Shown here: one piece after another, positions 11,150 to 23,600 of the stretch
Layout: each line of letters starts with the position of its first letter
Numbering within the stretch: position 1 is the first letter of the stretch
NCBI GenBank assembly: GCA_950295325.1
Contig: OX485806.1
Coordinates: 15,684,001-15,748,000 of the forward strand
Direction: 5' to 3'
DNA: 64,000 bases
Source of the DNA: Polytrichum commune
Taxonomy: Eukaryota; Streptophyta; Polytrichopsida; Polytrichales; Polytrichaceae
Made by a program: the position numbers and the translations under genes
The notes under the pieces: generated by a model
The model's input: the letters and a program-made list of their open reading frames with translations, nothing else
Databases searched by the model: none
Told to the model about the DNA's origin: nothing

Positions 11150-11525
11150 TAAATGCACCCACATATAGGATATGAAACACGCGCTTGTAGAATATGAAAC
11201 ATGCAATTTGTGCAAGATGATTAGCTAGTCCAAATTGTTCTCATGGCCGTTTGCCTCATGATATTTTCTACTCAAATGAATATCCTATGCATTATTGAAA
11301 GTGAAAATTCTTGTGCTCATTAAATGATCATATAGGTGGCCCCCAATTATGTAGACTATTGAGCCTAGAATGGCTAGGATATATTCCAGCATATAGTCCA
11401 ATCCCTTTTAAACATGTGCCGTTTTGACCCGTCCATTTCTAGATCCACACTTAACCTTGCACCTCTCAAATATAAGTGTCCAAATTAGTGCTATGTCGGG
11501 TTGACACCGATCTACCATATGAAAG
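11150..11525. mobile_element. Family R element, copy 3 (partial)
   Basis: It carries the same phrases as copy 2: 'aggatatgaaacacgcg', 'ccccaattatgtagactatt gagcctagaatgg' and 'aaatataagtgtcc', ending near 'ccgatctaccat'. More diverged than copies 1 and 2. Confidence 0.55.
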
Positions 11526-11574
11526 AGCAACTCTCTTCAAGAGGATTTGTCCTTTAAAATTGTGAGCCATGTTG

Positions 11575-11857
11575 AAGAATGCTTACATGTGAACGTATCT
11601 CTCATCCATCCAACATAAAAACTTAACCAAACCCCTCCCCCCCCCCCCCCCCCCCCCTTTTCCCCTTATAAGTTTGGAGCTGATTTGTATAAAATGACTT
11701 GGTAACTTGTATAATGTATAATTTGGGAACTTCAGAGCTACTATTTCCAATGGCAAATAAACTTGAGGAACAAAAACCTTTTGGTTGCATGCTATTCCAA
11801 GGATTTTAAGTCGGATGAATGAAAGGTAAGCTCGTATGCAGGAATTCTCCTCTTGTC
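11575..11857. mobile_element. Foldback element of family FB, copy 1
   Basis: The left part (gaacgtatctctcatccatcc) and right part (ggatgaatgaaaggtaagctcg) are inverted and match elements at 45080, 55239 and 59205. It encloses a run of 21 C residues at 11637-11657. Confidence 0.5.
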
Positions 11858-11942
11858 GTGCTCAATGAAAACAAATTTTCTTGACTACATATAATTCAAA
11901 ATTAGATATGACATAGTGGTGTCAAAGTCAATGGAATGCAGG

Positions 11943-12032
11943 TGAGGACAAATCAACCCATACATTGGTTCCTTGTTGGATGACTGCAGCCTTACTTCCA
12001 AGGTACCAGTGTACGGGTTATTTCACCCCAGC
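11943..12032. repeat. Short foldback element, copy 1
   Basis: The left arm contains 'aacccatacattggttcctt' and the right arm its imperfect inverse ending 'tttcaccccagccc'. A closely related foldback lies at 56108-56222, so this is a small dispersed family. Confidence 0.55.
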
Positions 12033-12337
12033 CCATGCTTTCATGGGTGTTCGAAATCTGATACAAGTAAATCACCACCAAAAAAACTCATAATTTACGA
12101 GGAACACAGGAGTAGCAATGGCCAATATTGAGTCACAAAATGCAAGTGGAGGGACACGGAATTCAAGAAGTATAGGGCACGGAACAGGACAGGACTTTGA
12201 AATCTTGTAAGTTGAGTCATTCGGCACTCAAAAACTTTGATCGTGATGCCAAACCCCTACTGTTCATGGAAATTAACATCATGTAGATATGGGCAACAGA
12301 GGTAACTGAATTTTGGAAGCACTTGTTAAAGGTTGCT
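12033..12337. other. Non-genic stretch, nothing recognised
   Basis: Short gap between two dispersed repeats. Confidence 0.4.
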
Positions 12338-12711
12338 TAATGTAGGTGGATCTTAAATGGTTACTTTTTCCAACTGACCCACTTCTTCTAGGATATGAAA
12401 CACACCAGTACAAGATGGTTAGCAAATCCAAATCAAGGCCGTAGCCACTTCCCTTATACTTTTTGGAGCTCATATGAATGTCTCATCCTCTATCAAAGTG
12501 AAGGTTCTCATGCTCACCAAATGGTCATATAGGTCCTCCCAAATTGTGTTGACTATCGAACTTAGAATGGTACTCATATTTTGAGCGCACAATCCGATCT
12601 TTTTTAAACACGTCTTTTTGGTATCCATTCTTGGAGCCACACAAAACCACATACCACTCAAATATAGGTGCCCGTTTGAAATAAGTAACCAAATAAGGGA
12701 TGTCTACCTTA
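12338..12711. mobile_element. Family R element, copy 4
   Basis: It starts 'taatgtaggtggatcttaaa' and ends 'ggatgtctaccttaa', in the orientation of copy 2. It lies just downstream of the 3' end of the glycosyltransferase gene. Confidence 0.6.
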
Positions 12712-13387
12712 ACTCATCTGAAGGAATGAACTTCCAGCTCCTAAGATCACATTATTGTATATTAGGTACTCATGCCACAAGCATTATTCCTGACTCTGCA
12801 TCCACATCTCTTGCTCACTACTGGAACTCAAAGCACCTGTCAAACCTCAGTGTAATGTAAGCCTAAAATGGATACTTCTCTTAAACGGTGACCAATGTAA
12901 CAAAGCTCAGATTTTGCATCCTAAAAGGAAGCCACCTGCTACATTTTAGATAACTATGACCACTTTACAAATGGTGTCCATTTTTAGCCTCACATACATT
13001 CAACCCAACAGGAACCCACTGAAATCTAAAATGAGCAAAACCATGCACTTGACTTCTCAAGAGAAACAACACACACATATTGTTGAAGGTGTGCGGTTTT
13101 CAGTATACTAGAAATTTATCTGTACATGTGTGATCTCGCTAAAATAATAAATGGGTGGGGTTTCCTAGGGTGAAACCTGGCTGCCGTGGAAGAAGGATTT
13201 TTCCTAAGTGAGGAGGATATCGCAAACTGGTTACGCCTCCACACATACTTCAGGGATGACTCAAGGGTGAAACTGCTGTTGCACCAGGGGTGTTAGTGGT
13301 GCAAGCATTATAAGTTGGTGTATATGGGATGGGGTTGGTTGCGACAGCACACATTTTACATGGGACATGAATGAAGAAGGACACCTG
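12712..13387 (-). other. 3' flank / probable 3' UTR of the O-fucosyltransferase-like gene
   Basis: Between the stop codon (13388-13390) and family R copy 4. No convincing AATAAA signal was found on the minus strand. ORFs here on either strand show no recognisable features. Confidence 0.4.
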
Positions 13388-16300
13388 TCATCTCGTATAT
13401 TTTTGTTGTGATGATGAATCCTGCCCTCCTGCTTGCCGTAAACCAGTATCAATCTCAGTTGTGTGCGATTCCTTTTTGGGCATGTATCTGATCCCACTCT
13501 GGCTGTTTGGGAAGAGTGCAGTAGTGGTGTTGACAGACACCTGCTGCCGGCACAAACAGTCAGGAATTGGGTTGGTGTAAAAAGCCTCCTCAGTGCGAAA
13601 TCGTTCGCGTCCTTTAGTACCTTTCAAGGGTCCTTTGCGCTTGCGCGCACCTCCTTGCCTGCACATCACCGCATTATGAATTGTTCAGTAAACCAGGTAC
13701 TTTAACTGAAGATAGACGTGTCTAATTCTCTCACTTATGTTAATTGAACACCTATATAAGTGGTATGTGGTTTGGTGTGGCTCAAAGAACTGGAAACCAA
13801 AAAGACATGTGACTGTGCTCAAAATACAACAACCCTTCTAGACTCAATAATAACATAATTGGGAGGACCTATATGACCATTTAATGAGCACAAGAATCTT
13901 CACTTTGATAATGAACAAGATTTTCATACGAGCTCTGAGAATTATGAAGAAAATCGCTACAGCCTCAGGTTGGACTTGCTAACCATCTCATGCTCATCAC
14001 ATATTTCATATCCTAGGAGAAGTGGGCTGGTTGAAAAAAGCAACCATTCAAGACCCATCTACATTACCAGTCTTCGCAATACTCTGATTATGATGATATC
14101 TATCTGCTCATTCTTCTGTCAGTTGTGCCATATATTGGGTCAAGCAGGTTTTCCAAAAGTTCAACTAGATTCTTAGTTCAAACTTAGACAGACTGTACAT
14201 ACATAATGAAGCCAGGAACTGTAATGTTGGTGTACGAGTCCTTGGCCCCACAATCACTTAGGCAAAACGCATACTGACCACTCAAAGGTTTTACACTATT
14301 TCACACATTGCATGGCCTACATGACAATTTGTACAAGCCCCAACAATACGTGAAACTTGGTCTATGATATTTAAACTATGTATGATCCAACCTAGTAGAG
14401 AGAGGAAGTAAAATTCAATGTGAGCGGTCATTTATAAAAGCTCAAATCTCTCTAAACTTCCTTAACATGTATATATTGGTTTTATAAGAATTCAAGTTAA
14501 TAAATAAATATAGTTTCAAATGGGATCACTTTTGACATCATCGGCTTAAAACAACCACAGGTAACTTCAAACAACTCCATATGACCCAAAATGGGCCCCT
14601 GGAACCTTTAGGGGTGAGAGAACCAAATTGGGTGCAAAATTCAGGGCAAGATGTAGAGATGCAAAACTAACCGGTTATGATGGCTTGCAGTTATCAGCTC
14701 TGCGAGCTCCTGGCCTTCACGAAGTACACCTTGTTCTACTTTGTCCAAAAGCGCCACCAAACCTTTTCTGCAACCAACACAACACAAACAAGTTGAAAAA
14801 TTTGAGTGCAGCTCTCTCTTTGATAGTTGAAGAGGGGAGAAACAACATAGATGTCACCTAGCAGGAATTGTCCACAGGCATAAGATGCAGACTAGATATC
14901 AATGACTAAGAAACTCAAACTATTCAGAAGAATCCTTTCCACCCAAACACACTTACAAGACCAATAAACCCATCTCAATTATGCCTAATCTGTGCAGGAA
15001 CACAGTTTAACTGATCACTGAATGCAAGAGCAAAGCAGAATAACTTGCAAGGTGTCAATGGATGACATTCACAGAACTTGAAATTGAATGTTTGGAACCA
15101 ATGTTGGACCAGTATATAGGTGAATGCATGGTGTCAATAATCAACATTAATAATGGTATCGTACAACCTACCTTTGGGTATCAAAATTGTTATACCAGTC
15201 AAATATTAATATTTGGTGGATATCTCAAGGTGGGAGAATCTTTGCATACCCGAGTTACTATTTGGGTCAATACCATATCAAACCATATTGATACTATGGC
15301 TTTTTTACCTAGGTATCAAGGTTCTTGCATGGTATATAGACCCAAATGGTATCGAAATCAAAAATACCATCAAATTATCCATACCCTACTGGTATCAAAA
15401 AATGTAAAACCCTCATTATCGATTCCCAAATGGTATCAGAAACAGATGATACCAGTCCAACACTGGTTTGAACTAATAAAAACAAGCATTCAGAAATATG
15501 GGTATACAAACCTATCTGGGGTGATTGTTTTCCGGTGTCCAAGGAATCGGCGATGCCCTTCAACAGCACGTGCCATGTTGCCAGAGTAGGAGGGCACAAA
15601 AACATCACTTTCAACAGCAACAATGTAATCAAGAGCTGCCATTTGTGAGGAGTGATTTATGAATGGTTCCATTTCTTCTTTTGTTGCAAGAGTCTCCTGC
15701 AAGGTATTCCACCATATGTAAGCAAAGCAATCAAGGACAGGTGGTACAAAACTATCTGTGTGCACAACATAACAAAGACTGCAGTTGATCTGTCAACCAC
15801 AAAAGGAACTTCAAGCTTCAACACCCACATGGGGAAAATATGTTGCTTACCTTACTCATGACATGAGGGAAGCGGCTCAGGAGGCCAGCCATTCTTTGCT
15901 GGCCGCCGTAGATCTCTCCTGCGGCAATATATATACGAGTGGTCTCAGGATATCCTAGACCTCTCAAAAAAATTCCAACTTCTGTTGGAGTAAGAGGGCA
16001 GAAACCTTTGCCTCTCTGCTCCTCAGAGTCAATTTTCTTGACTCTCCAGTGTGGCGTGTGCTCCCTGGAACCCATACCATAAACATTAATCACAAACTAC
16101 ACTCCAGTGTGGATGTAACTGCTTCACGTAAGGCAAGCCTAGGTCGAAAGGAAGAAAAAAATTAAAACGTCTCACAATACAAGAACAAAATACAATAACA
16201 AAAAGGTACCTTGTAGTAGTAAGTTCATGAGCTTCTGTTTTGTTGAGTCCATATGTGCACCCACTGAAAGCTAGCATATCTTTCTCATACCGCAGATGCA

Positions 16301-19300
16301 ATGCAATGAAAGGTCCAGCTGACCTCATTCTATTCACAAGTTTCTGATCACACAATAGAATGATCTGTAAGTGACATGGAGCTCTTGGACAGATGGAACT
16401 ATGAACTTAATGTGACAATTGGACATCTAAAATTGCTCCTTACCTCTAGTGTCCTAATTAAGGCAAAAGGTGTATTTAATTTCTGGTGCACTACAACTTC
16501 GTTACAAAGTGATGGAACCAAGTTCCGCACTAAATTCTATAGCACACTGCGAACTCTCAGAATGTACCACTAATATGAACACCAAAACCACCTAACCTTT
16601 TGTGATGATATAGAAATTATGACTGTGGTAGTCTTAATCTGGGTAGCTGACAAGGACTATCAATTGTAGGGAACCTAATTCCTCAAAATCTGCATATTGA
16701 GGATAAGTAGTTTGCACCAGTACTCATCTCTAACACCACATCTTGTCAATCCCATGTAAAACTGGGAAGAAATCGCTCACCTGCCCTAGGCTTTCAATAT
16801 GAGGGGCAAACCGTAGCGCATTGTAGTTCACACGGCATCGCAGTTTCTGAATGTATGGTGGCAGGTTGTTATTTGCAAGGCGTGAATCTGACTTTGCAGC
16901 TTTTATGACCTGTTCAACCAACAACACTTCTCAGAACCTATTTGCTTATGTATATGCTGAGAAAAGAGATATGTTCCTGTATTTGTGACTACAGCAGTAT
17001 CCTATATAAATTTCTTTGAGCTGAAGTTCTCTGGTGGATATTTTCAAAGGTAAACCTTTTCCCAGATTCTTTCCAGAATACCTCCGAGTTAACTGGAGTA
17101 CAATTTCTCTTAAAGAACCATTCTCTGTCTGACAAGAGACAGGAAGAGCAATGCTGCCTTGATCAAGTCAAACTAAGAAAAACAATGTTTACCTTGTAAT
17201 TCTGCCAAAGGCGTGCAATATCTTCCTCATAGTAGTTCACATATGACCAGCTTCGAAACTGCTTGATGACTTTTGGTTCACCCTTGAGGGTCTTTGGAAG
17301 CTTCTTAATCACAGGGACATCGTATTTAAGTGCTTCAATGAAGTAATCCACATCAAAAACATCCGAGAAAATGCTGCACACACCAAACACAAATTATAGG
17401 TCAAAAAAATGGTAGAGACAAGATCAATTATCTGTCACAGAACTGTGAGCCAGAAATAAACACCTGACCTGTTTCTTTACAGTCACTAGATTTCTCAACA
17501 CTGGGCTTTTCACAACATATTTGGGTGAAATTTTGTTTTCTTTTTTCTTCAAAAAAGTGCAGAGGTCAACATGAACTTGTCAGAAATCACGTGATATCCA
17601 ACTCTCCTACACTTGCAAATATGGGAACCTTGAAGATAATTGGCTGTTTTATTCCAGGACTTCAACCATGATGTTCTGTAAACCTCCAAAGAGTACTCAC
17701 CTCGAATCATGCCAAAATGAACTTTTATCCAATTCTGGTATCACCAGCGTCGCATTGATCAAGCGAGCCACAGCAACCATATCACATATCTGCAAGTTTT
17801 TCATTCGCCCTTCAGATTAGAGGTCCGACATGGATCGTTACATGAGTGCATTACCTACTTGTGCAACATAATCAGCGACCTGTTGCTTTTGTATTTGAGT
17901 GGAACATCTATGCCAAAGTACAACCCAAAGAGGAATTGCTTTTGAGATACTTACTCCAGCTCTCATTTGGTTAAGCCCCCCATTTGTCGACACCATCAGA
18001 TAACCTTTCGATGGCCCAGGAGCTGCAAAGAGATCACGTAGACAACCACTTAGAGAGAAGATCTCTAGTTCTACAAATGAGACAACAAATACATTTGTGA
18101 GGATGAGAACAAATGGACAAGGCAAACTTCACGGCTTTGTGTGTATTCATTTCTTTAATGTAAGAAGCATGTCTTATATAATTAAAAATGTACTTGTGCA
18201 GGAGCTTTTCCAACAGTATATTACAAGCCTCATTTGATGGAGAAATGAGCCCACTATAGCTAATCAAAGTCCTATTTCAAGGTCCTTGGAGCCAACAGAC
18301 GAGGCAACCTTTCAGCTGGCTTCTAGAGAACTCAAGGCCCTCGCAAGGGCTCAAAAATGGCTTGCAAAAAAAACCCTTATCCTCCAAATATATACATATA
18401 TGGGGATGTCTTTGTAAACCCCTACGTGTATATGTACTTAGTGCATGGTTTTTAAAAAATACTCTTGCTCACCTGAGTAAGATGCGTCTGGATTGATACA
18501 CGGCACATATCCTCCATCTGATGGAGGTGCCCAGAGCTGTTTGAATCACAGAAATGCAAAATCAGCAAAATCATAATGCTATAAACTGCTTGTTGTAATT
18601 ATTCAAACTCTTCCTCTGTTGTGCTTTTGAAGAAATCATCCATGAAGCAAAACTCCAGGGACTTCAGTTTGCAGTGTAGCCACCTATCGGAATACTTTCA
18701 CTAACTAAGCTCTCAAAATATGTTGGAATAAGTTGGATTCCAGTAATTCCTTGTGATGATATGCTCTGTATATCATAATGCTCTATATAATGCTTGTCTA
18801 TAATTCAAACTCTTTCTCTGTCCTGCTTCTTGAAGAAATTGATGTATTAAGAAGGAAATTCCAGGAACTTCAATCTGCGGTGTAAAGCCACCTTTTTGTC
18901 ATACTTTTCACTAACTAAGCTCTCAAACAGTTCACATCCTAGAACAGGATCAAGTTGGATACCCCGTAATTTGCGATGCAACACTCTGTACATCACACTT
19001 TACAATGCTTGTCTGAAATTCAAACTCTTTCTCTGTCCTGCTTTTGAAAAAATTCATCCATGAAAAAAAAAAAAAAAAAAAAAACTCCAGGGACTTCAAT
19101 TTGCCATGACGCTTTTTCACTACCTTGGAGAATGAAGAAATAATGTCAATATGATCTCTTACCTTCTGTTCATGCTCCTCTTGCTCACTGTGGACATCCA
19201 ACTTTGTTGACCGTGACAGATGGGGAGGGAGCTCCTGCTTCCAGCTCAATCCACGTGTCTGGCCTCCAAGCTCCCCCTGCCCAACAACAAAGCAACAACC

Positions 19301-20400
19301 CACATTCATTCACGTTGCTCAATTACTGAAGAAGAAGATTACTTCCAAAGTCGGAAAAAACTTGCACAATTTGCACACAACTGGAGCAACACCATAAACC
19401 CTGCATGAGGAAACTTAGAAACGAATTTGTATGAGAGTTGTCCTCTAGGTAAGGTCAACATGACTTCCGGTCAGGAGTTGGTTTGTTTTGCATACAACAC
19501 CTGAATCCATGTTCAGTAATATTTTGGTGGGCATGACTTGGAGGTAGTAAGTAGTGTGGAGGTTTGAACGAAGAACAACATTCTATATAAATCAGTTCTT
19601 TGAGGGTCAAACTCACTTTGGGCATACCAAGAAGGTCCTAAAATGAATTTGATCCTTAGAGAACCTCACGAAATAGGTTGCTCTCCTTCATTCACTTTTA
19701 AACACTACCTCCGAGCATGCACCACCACAAGTGGAAACAAAAGAAATTGTTGGATATTAGAGCTATCATTTAATTCTACTAAACTTTTGGTCAGGAGTTG
19801 GTTGTTTTTCATACAAAACCTTCCATGTTTGGTACATTTTTTGTGCATGCTGGGAGTTGGTTGTGGTAGTTTGAACAAGGAACATTCTATGTCGGTCCAT
19901 TGAGGGTCAAACTCATTAAACCAAAATAGGTTTCTCTTCATTCAAATTCAAACACTACCTCCGATCATGCACCACAAAGTGGAAAGAAAGTGTATTCAAA
20001 ACAACTAATGGAAAATCATAGGAAACCAACTAACAACCAACAAAAAGTCCATTGAACTCTAAAAAAACAAATCTAATGTGGTGGTGACAGATTGGAGATT
20101 TTCAGTGGCGCCCAGTGAATATCCTCCCATAATTGATGAATGAATAAAATTCAATGAATGAATGAAGGGTTAGGAGTTTACCTTGGTGAGCACCAATGAC
20201 ATGTCATCACGCTTGATGGATTCGGAGCGCATGCTAAGGAACAAAGTGGGTACAACGTAAGTGGACATCAAGGCCCCAAATGAGACCACCAAATAGCCAG
20301 TGATCCAGACCATGCGTTTCATAGTTGATCCTCCTGCTCCTCCACCTCCCGGGCGGTTCTTCATTTTGCGTGATCCTTGCCTCTGAATGATCCGTGGCAT
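13388..20400 (-). CDS. O-fucosyltransferase-like glycosyltransferase (GT106/PF10250-type), 12 exons
   Basis: Minus-strand exons: 20182-20400, 19163-19276, 18473-18536, 17955-18022, 17701-17789, 17193-17373, 16781-16909, 16210-16343, 15851-16064, 15512-15696, 14672-14767, 13388-13658. All introns are GT-AG and phases join to 587 codons plus stop. Residues 1-29 are basic and Gly-rich and 30-54 form one membrane segment, giving a type II, probably Golgi, topology. Then come [17 protein letters not shown] (139-155, the family's GGxNQxR site), [18 protein letters not shown] near 179-196, HLRYEKDML (304-312), [12 protein letters not shown] (376-387), [11 protein letters not shown] near 451-461 and [14 protein letters not shown] (521-534). 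The family includes plant rhamnosyl- and putative fucosyltransferases of cell-wall polysaccharides; the donor and acceptor here are not predictable. The start at 20398-20400 is the first Met before the membrane segment. A tail of about 53 residues after CLC is unusual-looking. No breaks seen; probably functional. Confidence 0.93.
13703..14066. mobile_element. Family R element, copy 5, inside intron 11
   Basis: It starts 'taactgaagatagacgtgtc' and ends near 'gacccatctacattacc', in the orientation of copy 1. It lies wholly within intron 11 (13659-14671), only about 45 bp upstream, in transcript direction, of the last exon's acceptor. Confidence 0.65.
15100..15465. repeat. GGTATC/GATACC-rich repeat within intron 10
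   Basis: Over about 360 bp the hexamer GGTATC or its complement GATACC, or close variants (ggtat, atacc), recur in both orientations. The sequence is otherwise not simple. It lies within intron 10 (14768-15511). It may be a decayed element or a cluster of short inverted motifs. Confidence 0.5.
18590..19130. repeat. Three diverged tandem copies within intron 2
   Basis: A unit of about 220 bp starting near 'caaactctttctctgtcctg' and running through 'ctccagggacttcaatttgc' and 'cactaactaagctctcaaa' occurs at about 18600, 18808 and 19018, the last truncated. The third copy carries an A-run at 19063-19083. All lie in the intron between 18536 and 19163. Confidence 0.75.
19467..19990. repeat. Two diverged tandem copies within intron 1
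   Basis: A unit containing 'ggtcaggagttggtt', 'tgagggtcaaactca' and 'aacactacctccgagcatgc' occurs at about 19470-19735 and 19790-19985. It lies in the intron between 19276 and 20182. Confidence 0.75.
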
Positions 20401-20620
20401 TGAGTAATAGATCTTTGGCCAAACGCTATTTTTCTCTTTTCCTCTCGAAATCTATAAAATTTTGCGTGGGGATGGGGATCGTTATAAGGTTAACCCCTCA
20501 AAGAAGGAGGAGGAGAAGAAGAAGAAGACATCACTCCCAATTTATCATCATCTCTCAACTCAGAAAAAAAAACCAACAGCAAAGTTTCTGAAACTTTGTG
20601 TTCATATATGGAGAGGCGGT
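20401..20620 (-). promoter_or_regulatory. Probable 5' leader/promoter-proximal region of the O-fucosyltransferase-like gene
   Basis: Immediately upstream of the start codon the minus strand is pyrimidine-rich (CTT/CTC repeats at about 20506-20530), as is common in plant 5' leaders. A TATA-like 'catatatg' lies at about 20603-20610. The transcription start is not determinable from sequence. Confidence 0.3.
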
Positions 20621-22149
20621 CAGCTATGGAGACTCCATCATCATCACTGCCGAATACGATTGTGTCATCAGCAGAACCACCCTGGAGGCACCAATTTGTT
20701 GTAGCCCATCAAAAATGGTGCAAAAATGACAAGTTTTCAGCTTCAAAGAGGAAGCTGGCATGGCATTCTCTAGAGATTGCAAACTAAGTACTTTGTGAAG
20801 ACAAGTGGTTCAACTGAACATGATGCGAAGTTTGGCGATTGCTCAAAGATGAGGAGGTATGTGTTGGTAACAAAAACAAATTGAAGAAAAAAGGGTTCCA
20901 AATCTAAAGGGGAAGAAGAAGATGGAGCGCAGTAAGGAGGAGGAAGGAAATAATGTCGATGATAAGCATGCAGAGCAATCCTGGTGCGCAATCTGAAGGA
21001 ACGAATGCTCGAGGCAGAACGATTCCGATCTCGGGACTAAAATCTACTCCGCAAGAGAACGCTCAGCTGCTTGAAGGTAGAATCAAACGCTGGAGTAAGA
21101 AACTAAGCATGGCCTCATGTGAAGAAGCCTTAGGAAGAATGACAGAGTGGAGTGACCTCTTTCTACTTACCTATTTTTTGGGCATTGTCTTGATTCAAGT
21201 GAGAAACTTGAATGAGGATTCTTCTACTACCTCCTTACCTACTTAGCCCCTAATTCTGCCCTGATCAATGTGGTAGATAGAGAGAATAGATAGATAGACA
21301 GATACAGTAGCATCCGCAGGTTGGGTGGGTTGCGAGTAATCAATGAGCCCTAGCTACGTCACAAAGGGGTGTGCTGTCACCCACTTTTTCCCTTCTTCTC
21401 ATAGTACATCCAGGGGTCCGCAGAACCAAGCCGAAAAAACTTTTTAAAAAAAACAACCAAAAAAATAGCAAAGCTAGAGCTCGCTCTCTCTCTCTCTCTC
21501 TTTCATGGCGAACACGTCGTCATTGAAGGAATTTCGAACGCACTCACAAAACTTTTTGAAGAAGATCACTTTCGCATCATCACGATGATGTTGATGATGT
21601 ACTCTGCAGCAAATCAGACCAAACTAAAGAGAGACCTTTGAAGGCTCTAAGTATGTATTACTACTTACTCCGTGTTCGGTAGCTTAGCCCAAGCCCAAGC
21701 CCAAGCCCAAACCCAAGCTCAGTGGTGGTCTTAAGGAGACGATACAAGAAGATACGTAAAAGACTCCTGGGTTGGTTTTAGAACACCAAAAAAGTCTTGA
21801 ATCTTTCTGTTTCAACTTCCCCCGCAAGCCAATTGAGAGATACGCGGGCACGAAATTCTCGATGAGACTACAACTTGAGGTTTAAAAGGGTTGTGATGAT
21901 ATTGAAAGGTGATGACTTGGCATGAGAGGCAGAAGTAGAAGTGGAAGTAGAAGTTCAGACAACTCTCTCTCCCTCAACTTTCATCAAGCTGGAAACAGCC
22001 AGCACACCCTGGATTTCGGAGGGCCGCCGCATGTTGATGTTGCAACAGGAATGATCATTGGTTACGAGACTAAAGTGAGGTTAAAGCTACTACTAACACT
22101 AAACCCCAAACTCGCAATTCCATCACTACTTAACTACTTACACCCGTGA
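20596..22149 (+). other. Coding-like segments, possible divergent + strand transcript
   Basis: Several short + strand frames read like coding sequence. One at 20596-20787 contains SSAEPPWRHQFVVAHQKWC. Another at about 20772-20856 reads KYFVKTSGSTEHDAKFGDCS and ends at a strong donor-like AG/GTATGT. One at 20953-21246 contains LEGRIKRWSKKLSMASCEEA. One at 21922-22149 contains TLDFGGPPHVDVATGMIIGY followed by a donor-like GTGAGG. They do not join into one frame without assumed introns, and no family was recognised. A spliced gene, a divergent non-coding transcript from the neighbour's promoter, or chance are all possible. Confidence 0.25.
21485..21502. repeat. CT microsatellite
   Basis: About nine CT units upstream of the O-fucosyltransferase-like gene. 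Confidence 0.8.
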
Positions 22150-22546
22150 CGAGAATCATATGCTGCAATTATAATCACATCACACAAACAAAACGATTCG
22201 CTTGCGTCACTTGCGAAGTGCCGAGAATAATTATAACCTCGGCAGTTTCTACCATCGACAATCCTTCTCATGTAAGTAATTCTTGCTACTACTTACTTAC
22301 ATAATGCTTCATTGACAAACCGCTACTTATAACTTAAGTACTTACTTACTGACTAACTTTCTTAAAGATTGCAGGGAGACTGCAGACTGAGACTCGGCCC
22401 CATTGGTATTTGGTAATGAAGTGGGTTTAAAAGAAAGCCTGTTGGAAATAGGAACAGAGATCCGAGGAAGTAGGAAGGAAAAAGGAGTCTGGAGACACAG
22501 GATCATGTTTCAAAAGTGCTACGTCAGAAGGGGCTGCCAAACTGTG

Positions 22547-22590
22547 AATGATGATGATGATGATGCTGATGATGATGATGATGATGACTC
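22547..22590. repeat. GAT trinucleotide repeat
   Basis: About thirteen GAT units with one interruption (gct). It lies within a 66-codon + ORF (22403-22603) giving an Asp run; the ORF is not otherwise convincing. Confidence 0.8.
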
Positions 22591-23059
22591 CGGAGCTGGT
22601 TGAAATATTTTAAATAAATTCTACGAAACTCCTATGAAGCTGTGACGAGACTAAGTCGGCAACGGAACAGAACTACATACATGATGTTATAAATTACTTA
22701 TGATGCAACTTAAGTAATTAGGTGGCAGCATGCCAGCAATTGCATTCCATAAAAAAGGACTAAGTTAAGTTACAAGTGGTTTTTGAACCTTCTGCAATGA
22801 AACCAAAACCAAAACCTTAAAAAAGTTAAATGATAAACAATAAAAATACGGGGGACTACAGTGCTTCTTGCATATGATAAGCTTGGGAGCAGAGGGAGGC
22901 TAACCTATTGGAGAAGCTGAAGGTAACGCGGCCAAGTGAGTTTTTTGGTAAGTACTGTTGTCCTATATTGAAGTAGAGCCTCATGTTTCTTGCAGTGCCT
23001 GGAAGGTGCCTTGCCCTTGACAAAGAGTGCTATTGCGCCGCAGACCAGCTTGAACCTTG

Positions 23060-23600
23060 ACTCCCCAAAACCCTCAAATTTCAGGCTTCACAAAACTCGC
23101 TTAAGTTATCCTTAACCTCCCATTTCGGCGGCAAGGCCATTTTCTTGACTCCTCAAACTTAAAACAAGTATGTAGCTTAAAGCAGTAACTGAAGTCCCAC
23201 AAACCCTAGTACAAAAGCTCCGACCATCTTCTCATAAACTCGACCCCCTCGAAAAGTGAATCACCGGGGCATACATACATGCTTAGCTCACAGATATTAC
23301 CCACCCACAAAAGCCACTAAGCTTGAACCTCCCATTTCGGCGGCCATTTTTCATCTTCAGTCCTCTTCTAAGAAGTAGAGATGAATAATCTCACAAAACC
23401 CACAAAACCTGCAAAACCTCCCACCAATTTGTTAATTAACTCCCACTCGAAGTTTCACCGGGACTCGCTCTTATAGCAACTTAGTTCACAGAAAATTACC
23501 CGCAAAACCCACTAAGCTTAAACCTTCCAAATTCGGCGGCAAGAACAACTATTAGTTCGACTATTTTGCTTGACTCCTCTAAACAATTCACTTACGAGGC
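23060..23600. repeat. Diverged tandem repeats with TTCGGCGGC core
   Basis: Phrases such as 'aacctcccatttcggcggc' occur at about 23117, 23328 and 23523, each followed by 'ttgactcct…'- or 'ttttcatct…'-like text and preceded by 'cccacaaaacc'-like text. The period is about 200-210 bp. No gene is recognised. Confidence 0.55.

Noticed and set aside
13463-13705. + strand ORF over the last exon
   Set aside because: It is a shadow of the minus-strand coding exon 13388-13658.
22403-22603. Acidic 66-codon protein ending in an Asp run
   Set aside because: The Asp run is a GAT microsatellite and the rest shows no known motif.
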